Below are positions 36,588-48,769 of a stretch of DNA of 64,000 nucleotides, in pieces. Position 1 is the stretch's first letter. The number at the start of each line of letters is the position of its first letter. A program made the position numbers and the translations under genes. The notes below the pieces were generated by a model. It worked only from the letters and a program-made list of their open reading frames with translations. It was not told the DNA's origin and ran no database searches. The stretch spans positions 10,669,001-10,733,000 of the forward strand of contig NC_091972.1 of the NCBI RefSeq assembly GCF_036711975.1. The letters are read 5' to 3'. This DNA comes from Onthophagus taurus. Lineage: Eukaryota > Arthropoda > Insecta > Coleoptera > Scarabaeidae.

Positions 36588-38670
36588 TACACAGAAAATG
36601 AGTCAATATTATTACCTAGCTTGCAAAGATGAATTTCTGACAGAAAAACGTGGTAAGTAATAAGTCACATTACTTGACTTAATTTTCTGTATAAATATTA
36701 ACTAAAACGACAATGACTCGCATTACATTATTTCTTCTATTGTTTGACAAATATAAATGAAATAAAAAATAAATTAACTTAAAGCACTATTTGATTATTA
36801 TTTTTAAAATGATATTACTATCTGTTATGAAATTCACTTTTATTGTGTAATTTTCCAAAGTAGAGATTTTAATGTATTCGTCTAATACAATGCAATATAA
36901 TGCGGCAGCGTTAATCTATCATAGACTAAATTGGGTTTTTATAACTGAGTTTTCGACGAGAGATTAAACTTTTCGCTATCATATCTGACTCGCAAACAAC
37001 GATGACTGATAAATATTTTGAAAGACGAGTGTATATAACTGAGATTAAGAACTTAGAATAGAGCAATATTTCTTCGGATTTCTATGATAACACATAGAAC
37101 TATTTTGTTAATTTAGTTATATAATTTATTTAAAATTTATTAAGTAATAATAAGATGGATGAGGTGATTTGTGAGAAAATTGATGAAAAAAAGTCATCGA
37201 ATGATGTTTCAAAAGCGAAAGATTTTCCTCAAATTCGTGCCATGATGACTGGTAAATAAAAATATAATATAAGTAATAAAAATTGTTTTGATTTATTTAT
37301 ATTTTTAGCTGCTATTACTATGTTAAGCGCTGGTACATTATTCACGTGGACTTCACCATCAGTTCCAAAACTACAAGAAGCACCTTATAACTTTACCATT
37401 GAAGAACTTTCATATTTAACGGTCATCCCGCCTATAGCCATGGTAATTTTCAGCCCAATTTATTGTTGGTTATTGGATAACTTCAGTAGAAAATATACTT
37501 TATTTTCAAGTGGATTTTTCCACATAGCATCGTGGATTTTAATTTATTTCGCCGATAATATTTGGATATTTTACTGTTCAAGATTTGTATGTGGTATAGC
37601 AGATGCTTGTTGTTTCGCTTCAATGCCCGCCTACATAGCGGAAGTAGCAAGACCACGAATCCGAGGACTTTACGGAAACGCTATGATGGTTCTTATGTTT
37701 ATTGGACAATTTTTAGTTAATTGCATCGGTTATTACACCAGTATTAAAACAACGGCTTTATGTATGATGGTGTTTCCGATTACGTTTCTTATCTTATTCG
37801 CATCGCTGCCGGAATCGCCATATTTTTGTGTTATGAAAGGCCGAGAAGAAGACGCAAGAAAAAGTCTTCAACGTTTACGAGGAATTGAAAACGTGGATGC
37901 GGAATATGAACAAATTTTTAAAGATGTTTCCAGGCAAATGACAGAAACAACTCGATACGTTGATTTATGGTCAATAAAAAGTAATAGGAAAGCTGTTATT
38001 ATTGCAAATCTTGCAAGGGCTATTCAACAATTCAGTGGGATTTTTGCTTTAATGCTTTATTCTCAATACATTTTTAATTTAAGTGGTGGGAATATTTCCG
38101 GTGGGCATGCAGCTATGTTATTTAACGGAATTTTAGCTTTCATTAATTTATTTGCTAACGTTATTAGTGATGGATTGGGTAGAAAAAAATCAATGATTTT
38201 TTCTTGCATTGGATGTGGATTGGTGTTATTAGGAGAATCGATTTATTTCTATTTTCACGAATACACAAATGTCGATACAGAAGTAGCATCTTGGTTTCCA
38301 GTTGTCGGATTGATTATTTACATCATTATTTTTACGTTTGGATTAGGGATTGTGCCAACATTACTTCTTGGAGAATTATTCAATACAAGTATAAGAGGAA
38401 AAGCTGCTTTGGTTACAAATTGTTTCTTTGCGATTCAACTTTGTGGTGTAAGCAAATTGTTTCAAATTTTAATGACAGGTTTCGGATTAACGGTACCGTT
38501 CTTTTTCTTCACCGTTTGCTGTTTTCTCGGAGGGGTTGCTTCGTATTTTGTTATACCGGAGACGAAAGGAAAAACTTTGGAGCAAATCCAGCAAATGTTA
38601 AAGTAGATGATTTTATGTATCTTTATTGTGATTTTATTGTAATTTGTTTTTAAGTTTTAAAAGTATTATT
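36588..38670. repeat. Tandem duplication, copy 2 (holds transporter gene 4)
   Basis: Direct repeat of 34491-36587. The start is sharp; the 3' edge fades at about 38650-38670. Confidence 0.9.
37155..38606 (+). CDS. MFS sugar-transporter-like protein, cluster gene 4 (tandem copy of gene 3)
   Basis: Exons 37155-37251 and 37309-38606, 57-bp phase-1 intron; 464 aa. It differs from gene 3 at about 23 residues, mostly conservative (for example Pro to Thr in the TM1 WPSP motif, Thr to Arg in EVATPR, Ser to Phe in FSGIS). No frame break or stop, so both copies look functional. Because TM1 and the FSG site are near the substrate path in SLC2 carriers, the few radical changes could alter specificity; this is inference. 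Confidence 0.95.
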
Positions 38671-39095
38671 TATATTTTTATAAAATAAAAAACAGAAAAG
38701 AGTTTTAGTTCCTAATCCTACATAATTTGGTGATGATGTTAATTTTTTTGTGCCTCAAAATGCTTAAGCATCATCAGCTAGAAAGTTTTATACGTTTAAA
38801 AATTATTCCAATAATTAAAAAATGGTGAAATTAAGTGATGAAATTTTTATTCTTGAACTTGGCGATAACAACAACAATTTATAGTATTTATTCAGTTAAA
38901 CAAATAGGAACATACATGAATTGATGTACACTGTGTTTACTTAATAGTAATAAAAAGAGTAATGAATCTTGTGAAACAATTACTATTGTTAATAATTTTT
39001 TCGTGAGAAAGCACAATCTTTATTGAATTTTAATAATTAACAAATAAATAAAAGAAATATATCACATAAATGTTTTAAACTCCTTACAAACAATC
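38607..39095. other. Spacer between converging transporter genes 4 and 5
   Basis: About 490 bp, AT-rich. The part from about 38700 belongs to the 3' flank shared with transporter gene 6 (compare 42360-42745), so it marks the edge of the gene 5/6 duplication. Confidence 0.6.
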
Positions 39096-40611
39096 TTAAT
39101 CAGATCCTTTAAGCATTTGTTGAATTTCCTCCAAAGTTTTTCCAGTGGTATCCGGAACCATAAAATAACAAGCGATTGCCCCTAATAATGTACAAATTGC
39201 ATAAATCGTAAAAGGAACGAACAAGCTAAAATTTGTCATCAATATTTGAAAGATCTTCGGGAAAACCATTAAATACATCGCAAATATCATATTTGAAATA
39301 GTCATAGCTTTCTTTTTGATGCTTGCGGAAAATATTTCACCTAATATTAAATTAGGTATTGGACTTAATCCGATTGCTGCTAAACAAACGTAAACCACCA
39401 AACCAAGAACTGGAAACCAACTTATTGAAGAAACGTCAATGCTTGTGTGTAAATCGAGAAAAAAATAAATTGATTCGCTTAATAAAGCTAACCCACAACC
39501 GATTGATGAATAAACCATAGCCATTTTCTTTCCTAATTTAGTTGTGAAAAATCTTGAATAAAAATTAGTAACTGTTAAAAAAGCTGTAAAAATCATAGTA
39601 GCTACTCCACTTGAAATATCACCACCGGCTTGTTGAAAAAGATGTTGAGCATACACCGCAAAGGTCCCCATTCCAGAAACTTGTTGAACCATCCTGGTTA
39701 TATTGGCTATATAAATCGCTTTTCGATTACTTTTTGTCATAAAAAGATCTTTAAAGGTACCCGATTCGGATAATTGTCTTTCCATGTCTTTCTTTAATTG
39801 TTCTAATTCCGGATCGACGTTTTCGATTCGTCTCAAAAAGTTTAAAGATTTTCTTGCCCCCTGATAGTCTTTCTTCATAATACAATAATATGGAGATTCT
39901 GGCATGAAAATGAAAGTCACCAAGAATAATAGCGGTAAACTGAGCATTGTGCAAGCTGTTAATTGGATATCCACGTAATATCCCACACAGTTTATTATAA
40001 ATTGTCCTCCAAAAATCATAATCATTAAAATATTTCCAAAACCGTCTCTAACGTTTGGTACAGATACTTCGGCTATGTAAACGGGTAAAACGGAAAAATA
40101 ACAAGCGTCTGCTATTCCAGAAAATACTTTTGTTATATAAATACAAATTAAATTTTTTGAAAATATTAAAAGAAGCCAGGCGACTATTAAAGCGACACCA
40201 GCGTGTAGTAAAGATTGTTTCCTTCCAACAACATCCATTAATTTACTATAAATTGGTGAGAATATAAACATTGCTATTGGTTCAATCAATGGAATGTAAG
40301 AAGCTTGTTCTATACTTAAACCATAATCGGGTTCAAGAAGTTTAGGAATTGATGGTGAAGCCCATGCAAATTGTGTTGCACCAGCCATAATCGAAAGAGC
40401 AGCTAAAAATAAACAATTTTATTATTTCAGTCATGTATTATGTTAAATTGTGCAATATTTCTAAATTTATTCTGTTTGTCAAAAATTCCTTTTAATAATT
40501 TCATTTAATTTAAATAATGTTACGTGCTTAATTACCTGTAGTACAAGCTACATATTGTGGCCATTGTTTTGGTTTATCAACTTCTTGTATTTTTAATTCA
40601 CCAACAATCAT
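39096..40611 (-). CDS. MFS sugar-transporter-like protein, cluster gene 5, divergent motifs
   Basis: Exons 40611-40536 (25 codons plus 1 base) and 40402-39096, 133-bp phase-1 intron; 460 aa. Start: MIVGELKIQEVDKPKQWPQY, then TM1. Motifs: DVVGRKQS after TM2, PVYIAEVSVPNVRDGFG (the usual R-G is R-D), PESPYYCIMKKDYQGARKSL, RMVQQVSGMGTFAVY, and PDTTGKTLEEIQQ at the C-terminus where PETKG is usual. The second G-R-K motif after TM8 is degraded to TKLGKKMA. The fold is kept, but several otherwise constant charged positions have changed, so transport mechanism or substrate may differ from Tret1-like relatives. Confidence 0.94.
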
Positions 40612-41320
40612 ATTTAAAGAATTACTAAACTACGCTGAAAAGCCATACAGTTGAACTGAGGTTGGTGTATTTTTGGCAACAGATATCTTTAGACGTTACA
40701 AAACGCAAAACGTCTTATTCTACTATCTACAGATAAAACATTTTTTATTTAACTTCTGTTTTTCATGTTATTCATAAATAAAGTGATTCAATGAACTACT
40801 CAAGTCGCAGAGTTTATTACATAACATGAGATTAATTAATTTTTTTATACTTCTAATTATTTAGTGTTAAAAAAAGTTTTAGATAATGAATGTTTAAGAA
40901 TATGTTTTAGAATATGCTTTTTAAAGTATTTTAAGACAAATTTTTGTATTAGGTTGCGTTAGAAATATTATCAATTTTGCTACGTTTTAAACATTTAAAC
41001 AATTCCCATTGTTTCCTTTCTTTTATTTTTATCTCTGGTCGAATTATTTTATTATTATGAACGCTTTCTGGAAAAATCGTTAAAGCGGGTTCATTTAATA
41101 TTTCCCGCTATATTTAAAGAAATATGACGTCATTATTGTTTCTTTCAAGGATCAACTTTTATCTTTTACAAATGATGTGGTTTGTTTAGGTGCTATATTA
41201 TAGAGTTATGATGAATTTCGTAGTATATCAGTGCAAATATGTATATAATATGTTCTCAAGGAAGAAAACAATAAATCATAATTGGCTTCTATGTACAGAA
41301 AATTTAATAGATGAACCGAA
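40612..41320. other. Spacer upstream of transporter gene 5
   Basis: The first 130 bp (to about 40745) match the upstream region of gene 6 (44271-44405), including ttggtgtatttttggcaaca, so promoter DNA was copied with the gene. The rest shows nothing recognisable. Confidence 0.55.
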
Positions 41321-41324
41321 AATA

Positions 41325-42310
41325 CGATGTGCGAGAAGCCCTAAAGGAAACCCGAAATGGAAAAGCAGCAGGCGAAGATAACAACCATCAGAAGAAACTA
41401 GAAAAAGAGGGAACTTAAGAGATGGGCTTGGAATACTGAAAAATACTCCAAAATTGGGAGAAGAACATAACCGTGCCAATCCATAAAAAGGGAGAAACGT
41501 TGAAAATTACAGGGAACCAGTTTCTAATACAGATAGATGACTTGATGAAGAGCAAACGGCATATAAATCACATATGTATAAACCTTCTGAGCCATAATAG
41601 AGAATACAGTTTTCCGAAATAAGGATATATACCATTAGTAGCCTTCTTATATCAAATAGTAGTTGTTGACCTTGTACTGGGGCAACATAACTATATGGTA
41701 TGCATTAAAACAAGTTAAAAATCAAACAAGACCCACGAGATTGCGAACTCAGATCTGCACGCAATATTTTGTATACGCAGCCGATGTTCTACTAATTTGA
41801 GGCAAAGAAATATCCAAATGTGGAAAATCCGCCTACAGGAGTATGGACTGACAATACCCAGGAAGAGATTAAATAGAAGTAGAAATAGTTGGTCAACGAC
41901 TAATGTTACTTGAAAAATAGGAATATTTGGAAATGATTAATAAACAAGGCAAGATAAATCAAGACAGCAACAGAGTAGCAAAAGAAAGCCAGTCTAGCCT
42001 ATTACCATATAAATAATACGCTGGCATGTATGAACGAACTAAGTACTAAAGCAAAATTACATCTATACAAAACCATCTATCAGACAGTATCGAAAATAGG
42101 AGCAGCAGAGATGAAGTATCTGCAAAAAATAGTAGGAAAACCAGAAGAGAAAGAGAGAGTACGAAAGAAGAGCGTCAAAGAAACGAAACTTAAGAGCTCT
42201 AGTGGAAGATAAAATGTTTAATATGAAACCAGAAGGAAAAGGAAAACAGGGTAGACCAAAAATCCAGTGGGAACAAATAATAGAGGAAGTTGCGTTCAGA
42301 AATCTTTCAC
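41325..42310 (+). mobile_element. RTE-like LINE fragment between transporter genes 5 and 6
   Basis: With frame breaks the plus strand reads EALKETRNGKAAGEDN, ITVPIHKKGETLKI, DEEQTAYKSH, then LSTKAKLHLYKTIYQTV, EMKYLQKIVGKP and GKQGRPKIQWEQIIEE. This is the order of N-G-K-A-P-G-x-D, P-I-x-K-K-G-D, the Y-K-T-x-x-x-P-V and the G-R-P-x-x-R-W blocks of endonuclease/reverse-transcriptase LINEs. The Y-A-D-D core is not readable. It separates the two gene copies and is absent from the duplicated unit itself. Confidence 0.8.
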
Positions 42311-42747
42311 ACAATCAGACTTGTCTTTAGAGAAAATAGTAAATTTTTAAAAATTTAAAAAATATTAAAAAAGTTTTAGTTTCTAATTCTACACAATTTG
42401 CTGATGTTAATATTTGTGTTATTTTTGTTGTAGCTAGAAAGTTGAATAAGTCTAAACATTATTCCAAGGATTAAAAAAATGGTGAAATCAAGTGACGGAA
42501 TTTTTATTCTTGAACTTGGTGATAACAACAAAAATTTATAATATTTATTCAGTTAAACAAATAGGAACATACATAAATTGATGTACATAGTGTTTACTTA
42601 ATTGTGATAAAAAAGAGAATGAAAATTGTGGAACAATTACTATTGTTAATAATTCTTTTGTGAGAAAGTACAATCTTTATTGAATTTTAATAATTAAAAA
42701 ATAAATAAATACATCACATAAATGCTTTAAACTCCTTACAAACAATT
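42311..42747. other. 3' flank of transporter gene 6
   Basis: Collinear with 38700-39095, about 85-90% identical by eye; no coding content. Confidence 0.6.
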
Positions 42748-44270
42748 TTAATCAGATCCTTTAAGCATTTGTTGAATTTCCTCCAAAGTTTTTCCAGTGG
42801 TATCAGGAACCATAAAATAACACGCAATTGCCCCTAATAATGTACAAACTGCATAAATCGTAAAAGGAACGAACAAGCTAAAATTTGTCATCAATAATTG
42901 AAAAATCTTTGGGAAAGCCATTAAATATATGGCAAATATCATATTTGAAATAGTCATAGCTTTCTTTTTGATGCTTGCGGAAAATATTTCACCTAATATT
43001 ACATTTGGTATTGGACCTAATCCGATTGCTGTTAAACAAACGTAAACAACTAAACCAAGAACTGGAAACCAACTTATTGAAGAAACGTCAATGCTTGTGT
43101 GTAAATCGAGAAAAAAATATATTGATTCGCTTAATAAAGCTAACCCACAACCGATTGAGGAATAAACCATAGCCATTTTCTTTCCTAATCTAGTTGTAAA
43201 AAATCTTGAATAAAAATTACTAACTGTTAAAAAAGCTGTAAAAATCATAGTAGCTACTCCACTTGAAATTTCACCACCGGCTTGTTGAAAAATAAGTTGA
43301 GCATACATAGCAAAAGTCCCCAAACCAGAAACTTGTTGAACCATCCTAGTTATATTGGCAATGTAAACCGCTTTTCGATTACTTTTTATCATAAAAAGAT
43401 CTTTAAAAGTGCCCGATTCGGATAATTGTCTTTCGATATCTCTTTTTAATTGTTCTAATTCCGGGTCGACGTTTTCGATTCTTCTCAAAAATTTTAAAGA
43501 TTTTCTTGCCCCCTGATAATCCTTCTTCATAATACAATAATATGGAGATTCTGGCATAAAAATGAAAGTCACCATGAATAATATAGGCAAACTGAGCATT
43601 ATGCAAGCTGTTAGTTGGATATCCGCGTAATATCCCACACAGTTTATTATAAATTGTCCTCCAAAAAGCATAACCATTAAAATATTCCCAAAACCATCTC
43701 TAACGTTTGGTACAGATACTTCGGCTATGTAAACGGGTAAAATGGAAAGATAACAAGCGTCTGCTATTCCAGAAAATACTTTTGTTATATAAATACAAAT
43801 TAAATTTTTTGAAAATATTAAAAAGAGCCAGGCGAGTATTAAAGCAACACCAGTGTGTAGTAAAGATTGTTTTCTTCCAACAACATCCATTAATTTACTA
43901 TAAATTGGTGAAAATATAAACATTGCTATTGGTTCAATCAATGGAATGTAAGAAGCTTGTTCTATACTTAACCCATACTCGGGTTCGAGAAGTTTAGGAA
44001 TTGATGGTGAGGCCCATGAAAATTGTGTTGCACCAGCCGTAATCGAAAGAGCAGCTAAAAATAAACAATTTTATTATTTCAGTAATGATTATGTTAAATT
44101 GTGCAATATTTTTAAATTAATCTTGTTTGCTAAAAATTCCTTTTAATAAATATTAAATGAAATTTAATTCAAATAATGTTAACTAATAAATTACCTGCTG
44201 TACAAGCTACATATTGTGGCCATTGTTTGGGTGTATCAACGTCTTGTATTTTTAATTCACCAACAATCAT
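42748..44270 (-). CDS. MFS sugar-transporter-like protein, cluster gene 6 (paralogue of gene 5)
   Basis: Exons 44270-44195 and 44054-42748, 140-bp phase-1 intron; 460 aa, same length as gene 5 and roughly 93% identical. Start MIVGELKIQDVDTPKQWPQY. The Met in TM1 of gene 5 (SIMAG) is Thr here (SITAG), so an ORF finder misses the first 35 codons of exon 2, but the reading frame is continuous through the splice site. It carries the same unusual PDTTGKTLEEIQQ, TRLGKKMA and VRDGFG motifs. Upstream 130 bp and downstream 400 bp are also shared with gene 5. Confidence 0.94.
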
Positions 44271-46303
44271 ATTTAAAAAATTACTAAACTATGCTCAAAA
44301 GGCATACAGTTGAACTGAGGTTGGTGTATTTTTGGCAACAGATATCTTTAGACGTTATAAAACGAAAAACGTCTTATTCTGCTATCTAGAGATAAAACAT
44401 TTTTTATAGTGTCATTTTTATTTATTACTATAACAGTGAGTTCCATAATTGGAAAATTCCTTTGAATCATTAGTAAATCATTGGCATTTTTTAAAAATAA
44501 TTTTGATTGTCTGATCGAATTAAAAAGAAAAAAAAAGAAATATTTTGCTTAACCCATAACAGGGAACGTGTTTTCTAACCATTAATAACTGGTTTGTGAA
44601 ATTAAACTATCGTAGCCGTAAATCTGAGAGTTTATTGCCGAAACTGTCGAGACGTTATTTATAACCGGTGATTTGAATCTGTGATCAATGGGCATTTTCC
44701 AAAAGGGCTTTAAATTACGCCTACCATCATGTATATGTATGTGTTCAATCTCGATACTCAAAAAAACCTATAGTATTTGTACGAGGCCGTAAATACTAAA
44801 GTTATTGCTTTTAAACATTGAAAAATCCTATTTTATTGATGAGTATAATTTAAAAAAGGAATAACGTATTTTATGAGCTAGCCCAGAATGATTTTTGAAA
44901 TCAATCCCATTGGAAACTCGGAATAGAATAAGTAATGGTGAAATTCTAGCAAAAATTGAAAAATAAATCGAAAATCAATGCACGTCATGGGAAAAAGCAT
45001 CCCCTAAGTCTATTTAGCTGCCACCTTTCGTGATCCCTAAAAGGTGCTTCGTCCGCTTCATTCACACCGTTGTCCAATTGCTGACGCGTATAGGAGACGA
45101 AAAGAACCTTTTCTTAGGACACTTGACCGGCTGACCCTTTCAGGATGTCTTTGAATCAAAATGGTCCTTAATGGGTTTCGTATTGTGACCGTTAAATTTC
45201 TTTGCCAACCCAGAGAGGATTGCGTTATGACACGCGAACTGTGCAAAAAATCCCAAGAGGAAAATACGAATTTTCTAAAAGGTTTTATTGCTACCTTTTA
45301 GAGATTGATTCCTTCCGAAAATAAAACTTTATTTCCAAGAACGAAAATAGATAGTATTGTATCTATTCCAAAAAGGTACAACAAAAGAAAGTTTTCCTTA
45401 AAAAAATACTTATTTATAAATTTCAAGTAAATATAATGTTGCGTTGGCGTAAACAAGGGAATTCAATCAAAAAATAATCAGAGAACGGTTGTAAATCAGT
45501 AGTATCGACGATGAATACTCAATTAGGGGTCGTATTTTAGGTGGTTTCGAGAGGATGCTCTTCGCCTCGAGCCCCGAATATCGCAATCCCATCGTAAATT
45601 CCTATTATCTCCGGGCGATTCCGCTTAAGCGCTTATCAATTCGCACGAATTGAGCGAAGGATCGGGTGGAAGTATCGCGATATTCGTAAATAAACGTGAG
45701 ACGTTGAGTAACGGGTCCTTCAAGATTAACGCGCATTTTGCATAAGCTTTCGAACGGTCGTAAAAAACACAGCGGTTCTTTTACGATAATGTTTTCGGGA
45801 TCTGACTTGATTTCTTTTTAGTCTTGAATTTATTCATGTTCTGCGTTTAATTTCGATAATGTAATGATGTGTGATTTAAAAACATTTTATTTAAAATAAT
45901 CAGATAGAGAGAATTTTAATATAGACTTTTTGCAGTATAAGTTCAGAATTCAACAGTAATAATAATACAATAACTGTATGTAGGTGTAATAAATTTTTTA
46001 TTTAGTTGCAATATTAATGTAGTAAAGTAGCCAAAGCAATAATTTTACCAATAAAATATTTACGCAAAGTGCTGCAGTGTGGAATAATAACATTTTAATG
46101 GACCAGTATAATATTTTATGTCAATGTGAACCTGAAAATATGTCATGTATTTTAATAGATCAGATAGAGATATCACATCTGTAGTTTGCATCGTACATTA
46201 TGATCTAACCAAATCTTAATTAAAACTTTTACGGTTAAACACTAGTTGTTCGTTTAAAGGCTTTCCAGTCATTCGATCTCTACCTAACATAGCTAAAAGT
46301 AAT
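44271..46303. other. Intergenic stretch, GC-richer non-coding patches
   Basis: No gene seen. Two patches, about 44985-45260 and 45530-45800, are clearly less AT-rich than their surroundings and lack ORFs of note. They could be regulatory or conserved non-coding DNA. Confidence 0.4.
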
Positions 46304-46707
46304 TTACGTTAAATTATGTTTTTGAATAACCGGTTTATTTTTACCAGGTACATCCATATTATTGTAAGTAACACTACCTATTTTGTCACAATATCGAGCC
46401 AAAACTTTTATATTGTCAATTGTAGCGTAACACTTAACATCCTCCCATGTATAAGAAGAATGGGTTGAATTATATTGGATACCAGAATAATCTATAAAAT
46501 TTAAATTAAAAATAATTTATTAATATAATTAAACTAAATCAAATGGTACTTACCATTTTGTTGGCAATCAAAAAATGGTGGTTGAATAAGTTCAGTTTCG
46601 ACAACACAGAAATAATTATTCCTAATATTTATGAATACTGAATTATTCTCAAATTCAGCGTATGATACAATAACAAAAACAAGTAAGAAGAAACTGTATC
46701 GAATCAT
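46304..46707 (-). CDS. Small secreted four-cysteine protein, array member 1
   Basis: Exons 46707-46554 and 46491-46304, 62-bp phase-1 intron; 113 aa. The start is chosen at 46707 because it opens a clean signal peptide (MIRYSFFLLVFVIVSYA, cut expected after Ala17) just downstream of a TATA box. Four cysteines in the mature part (34, 48, 72, 86), spaced 13-23-13. The family motif reads YNSTHSSYTWEDVKCYATI, with Ser in place of the usual Trp, and the tail contains VPGKNKP as in member C at 62.4 kb. NST is a possible N-glycosylation site. Family not recognised. It stands outside the duplicated units and has no copy. Confidence 0.72.
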
Positions 46708-46738
46708 TTTATCAGACTGATGATTGAAACCCAAATTT

Positions 46739-46747
46739 CCTTTTATA
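46739..46747 (-). promoter_or_regulatory. TATA box of array member 1
   Basis: TATAAAAGG on the minus strand, 32-40 bp upstream of the ATG, implying a very short 5' UTR. A CCTTG-containing motif lies at 46761-46769. Confidence 0.6.
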
Positions 46748-47102
46748 TTTCAAGTTTAGAGCCAAGGCTTCTCTAATTTTAAAGAATAATTAATACGAAA
46801 TGACGTCACAAATATAAATCATTTTTTATAAAATGTGGTGTCACGGCTTTAAATTTACCAGTTTATGTTAATCAATTAGTTACTTTAAATGTCAATATTA
46901 CCATATTAAGAAAATAGATATTATTACAAAATATTTATATTAAAAATGATATCAAGTTAACGTGCTTGATTATTTATTTTTTGACGAAACTGATTACTTA
47001 TTAATCTACGTTATTACCAGGAAAACACAACATGTGATGTAATTTCCCAATTTAATTAAATAATGACAAAAGTATAATTTATTTGAAAAGATTTTTCATA
47101 TT

Positions 47103-47581
47103 TTAACCATACACTTGCAAATCTTTTAATACGTTTCCATATCGATCTGTTCCATACTTTGCTGAAATTAATGATGTCCTATTCATTTCACAACAAAACA
47201 TGACCTTTTATCAAAAATGGTTCATACCTGGAGCATTCATCACACTACTAGGAATAGAAAAACCATATATATCCTTCCAACAACATTGAGCGGATCTTAT
47301 TATATCATTAATGGTCGCTATACATAACAAATTTTTTTTTCGAAACCATGAATGAGTGGAATTAAAATCAGTATAACCCGCTAAAAAAAAACGTATAAAT
47401 ATGTTAAAAGCTATGGTATCAAACATTTACCATGTTCTATACAATGAAAATTTGGTGGTTGAATTTTATTGAACCCAACTTTACAATACAAGGTTGAATT
47501 AATAGGAATATGAACATCGTTTTGAACTTTATCACATCTTATTACCGATAACAGCAAGAAAACCAAACTGTACCGAATCAT
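47103..47581 (-). CDS. Small secreted four-cysteine protein, type A (only intact A copy)
   Basis: Three exons: 47581-47431, 47380-47228, 47161-47103; introns 50 and 66 bp, both phase 1; 120 aa. Signal peptide MIRYSLVFLLLSVIRC. Core cysteines at 33, 47, 70 and 83, plus an extra Cys84. The motif DFNSTHSWFRKKNLLCIATI fits the family. The third exon, absent from types B and C, adds the tail KYGTDRYGNVLKDLQVYG. Two other A copies in each duplicated unit are broken, so this may be the last functional A gene here. Function unknown. Confidence 0.72.
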
Positions 47582-47614
47582 TTTAAAGACTAAGCAACAC
47601 TTGACTAAATGACA

Positions 47615-47639
47615 CTTTTTATAACCTCAGGTGTCAAGG
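47615..47639 (-). promoter_or_regulatory. TATA box and CCTTGACAC motif of the type A gene
   Basis: Minus strand CCTTGACAC (47631-47639) then TATAAAAAG (47615-47623), 34 bp before the ATG. The same pair precedes the other A copies (for example 49693-49723), the chimeric gene (53763-53787) and, as CCTTGACGC plus TATAAG, the type C gene (62831-62846). Confidence 0.6.
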
Positions 47640-47769
47640 TTTATAAAAAAATTAATAAAATTTTTTTCATTAGCATTTTAAATTTAAAAGATTCCAGTTA
47701 TTTTAATTAAATACGTTCTCAGATGTTATAAGATTTTATTTCGTAGTCTTTATTGGGTTATTGTTACAA

Positions 47770-48005
47770 GGTACAGACATCAGATGAATAATTTCACGCG
47801 AAATCTTCTTGATACAAAACTCTGGTTGATATTAAATCTTGAATCAATATGTAGTGAAATGTTAATGATGTAGTGATTCGAATATATTCTTAAAATAATC
47901 TTACCATTCACAGTAATGATGTGGATGAACAATATTGGTGATAATTTTCGTAAATTCTTTACACATGATGCAGCAAAAAATACAAACTATAATGCAATAT
48001 TTTAA
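47770..48005 (-). pseudogene. Type C relic 1
   Basis: Aligns with the intact type C gene at 62.4-62.8 kb, but the start codon is lost (attgcattatag in place of atgttacgctttag), an early stop is present and the exon 2 motif is scrambled. Confidence 0.65.
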
Positions 48006-48212
48006 CAACTAACAATAAAATAATAATCAAGTAATCAACAATTTTCACGTTAAAGAAATTAGTACGTACTAAGTCAGTATAAGTGCAATTTTATTTTATA
48101 GTTTGTATATTAATTAAATACGTCACCAGTTTTTACACGTTCACCGTTTCGCTGATTACTAGCTGAAATATTATGGAAAAACATATTATTCAGCATAACT
48201 TTGTAAATTTTT

Positions 48213-48367
48213 TTAATTACAAGCATTAACGACTCCAGTTGAACCATAAGAATTTCCATTAATACAATAAGTGTTCTCTTTTACATTTTCTATTGTAGCA
48301 ACACATTTCCGGTTGTTTTCAATAAACCAAGAATGAGTAGAATTAAACTTCGAGCTGATGTCATGAT
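48213..48367 (-). pseudogene. Orphan type B second exon (copy 1)
   Basis: An intact exon with acceptor CAG, then DHDISSKFNSTHSWFIENNR and KCVATIENVKENTYC, ending in a shortened tail STGVVNACN and a stop. No type B exon 1 follows before the next gene; a Tc1-like relic sits where the intron would be. It is either a truncated gene or a spare terminal exon for the B gene upstream. Confidence 0.65.
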
Positions 48368-48769
48368 CTGAATTCAAACATATTAATAAAAATTTAAAGT
48401 TATATAATGTATACGGAGTGAGAAAGAGAGAATGGAAAATTTCAGAACTGACTCGAAATACGATAATTTAATGCTACAGCCTTCTATACATCTTGCTGAT
48501 TTGTAGATCGAGAGACCTTTGCGGACGTGATCGTTAACCTTCGATAGCGGAGATGGCACAAATAGAAGAAGAAGTGGCAGTTTTTTAAATCTTTCTTTAT
48601 TCGTGCATGTATCCAGCAGATGCACTATTTCAACAAAGTCTCAGTAAACATTCAATTTTATAATTTTTATGAAAAAATGCAAGAAGGTACAGCTCCAAGG
48701 CGATGAAAAACTTGTATAAATTGTGTTTTTGAAATACATAAATATCGAAAAAAAGTTTTATTTATAAAA

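Noticed and set aside
28038-44270. Assigning the symbol Tret1 to the transporters
   Set aside because: They are related to the SLC2/Tret1 group, but the substrate motifs diverge and true orthology cannot be judged from this window.
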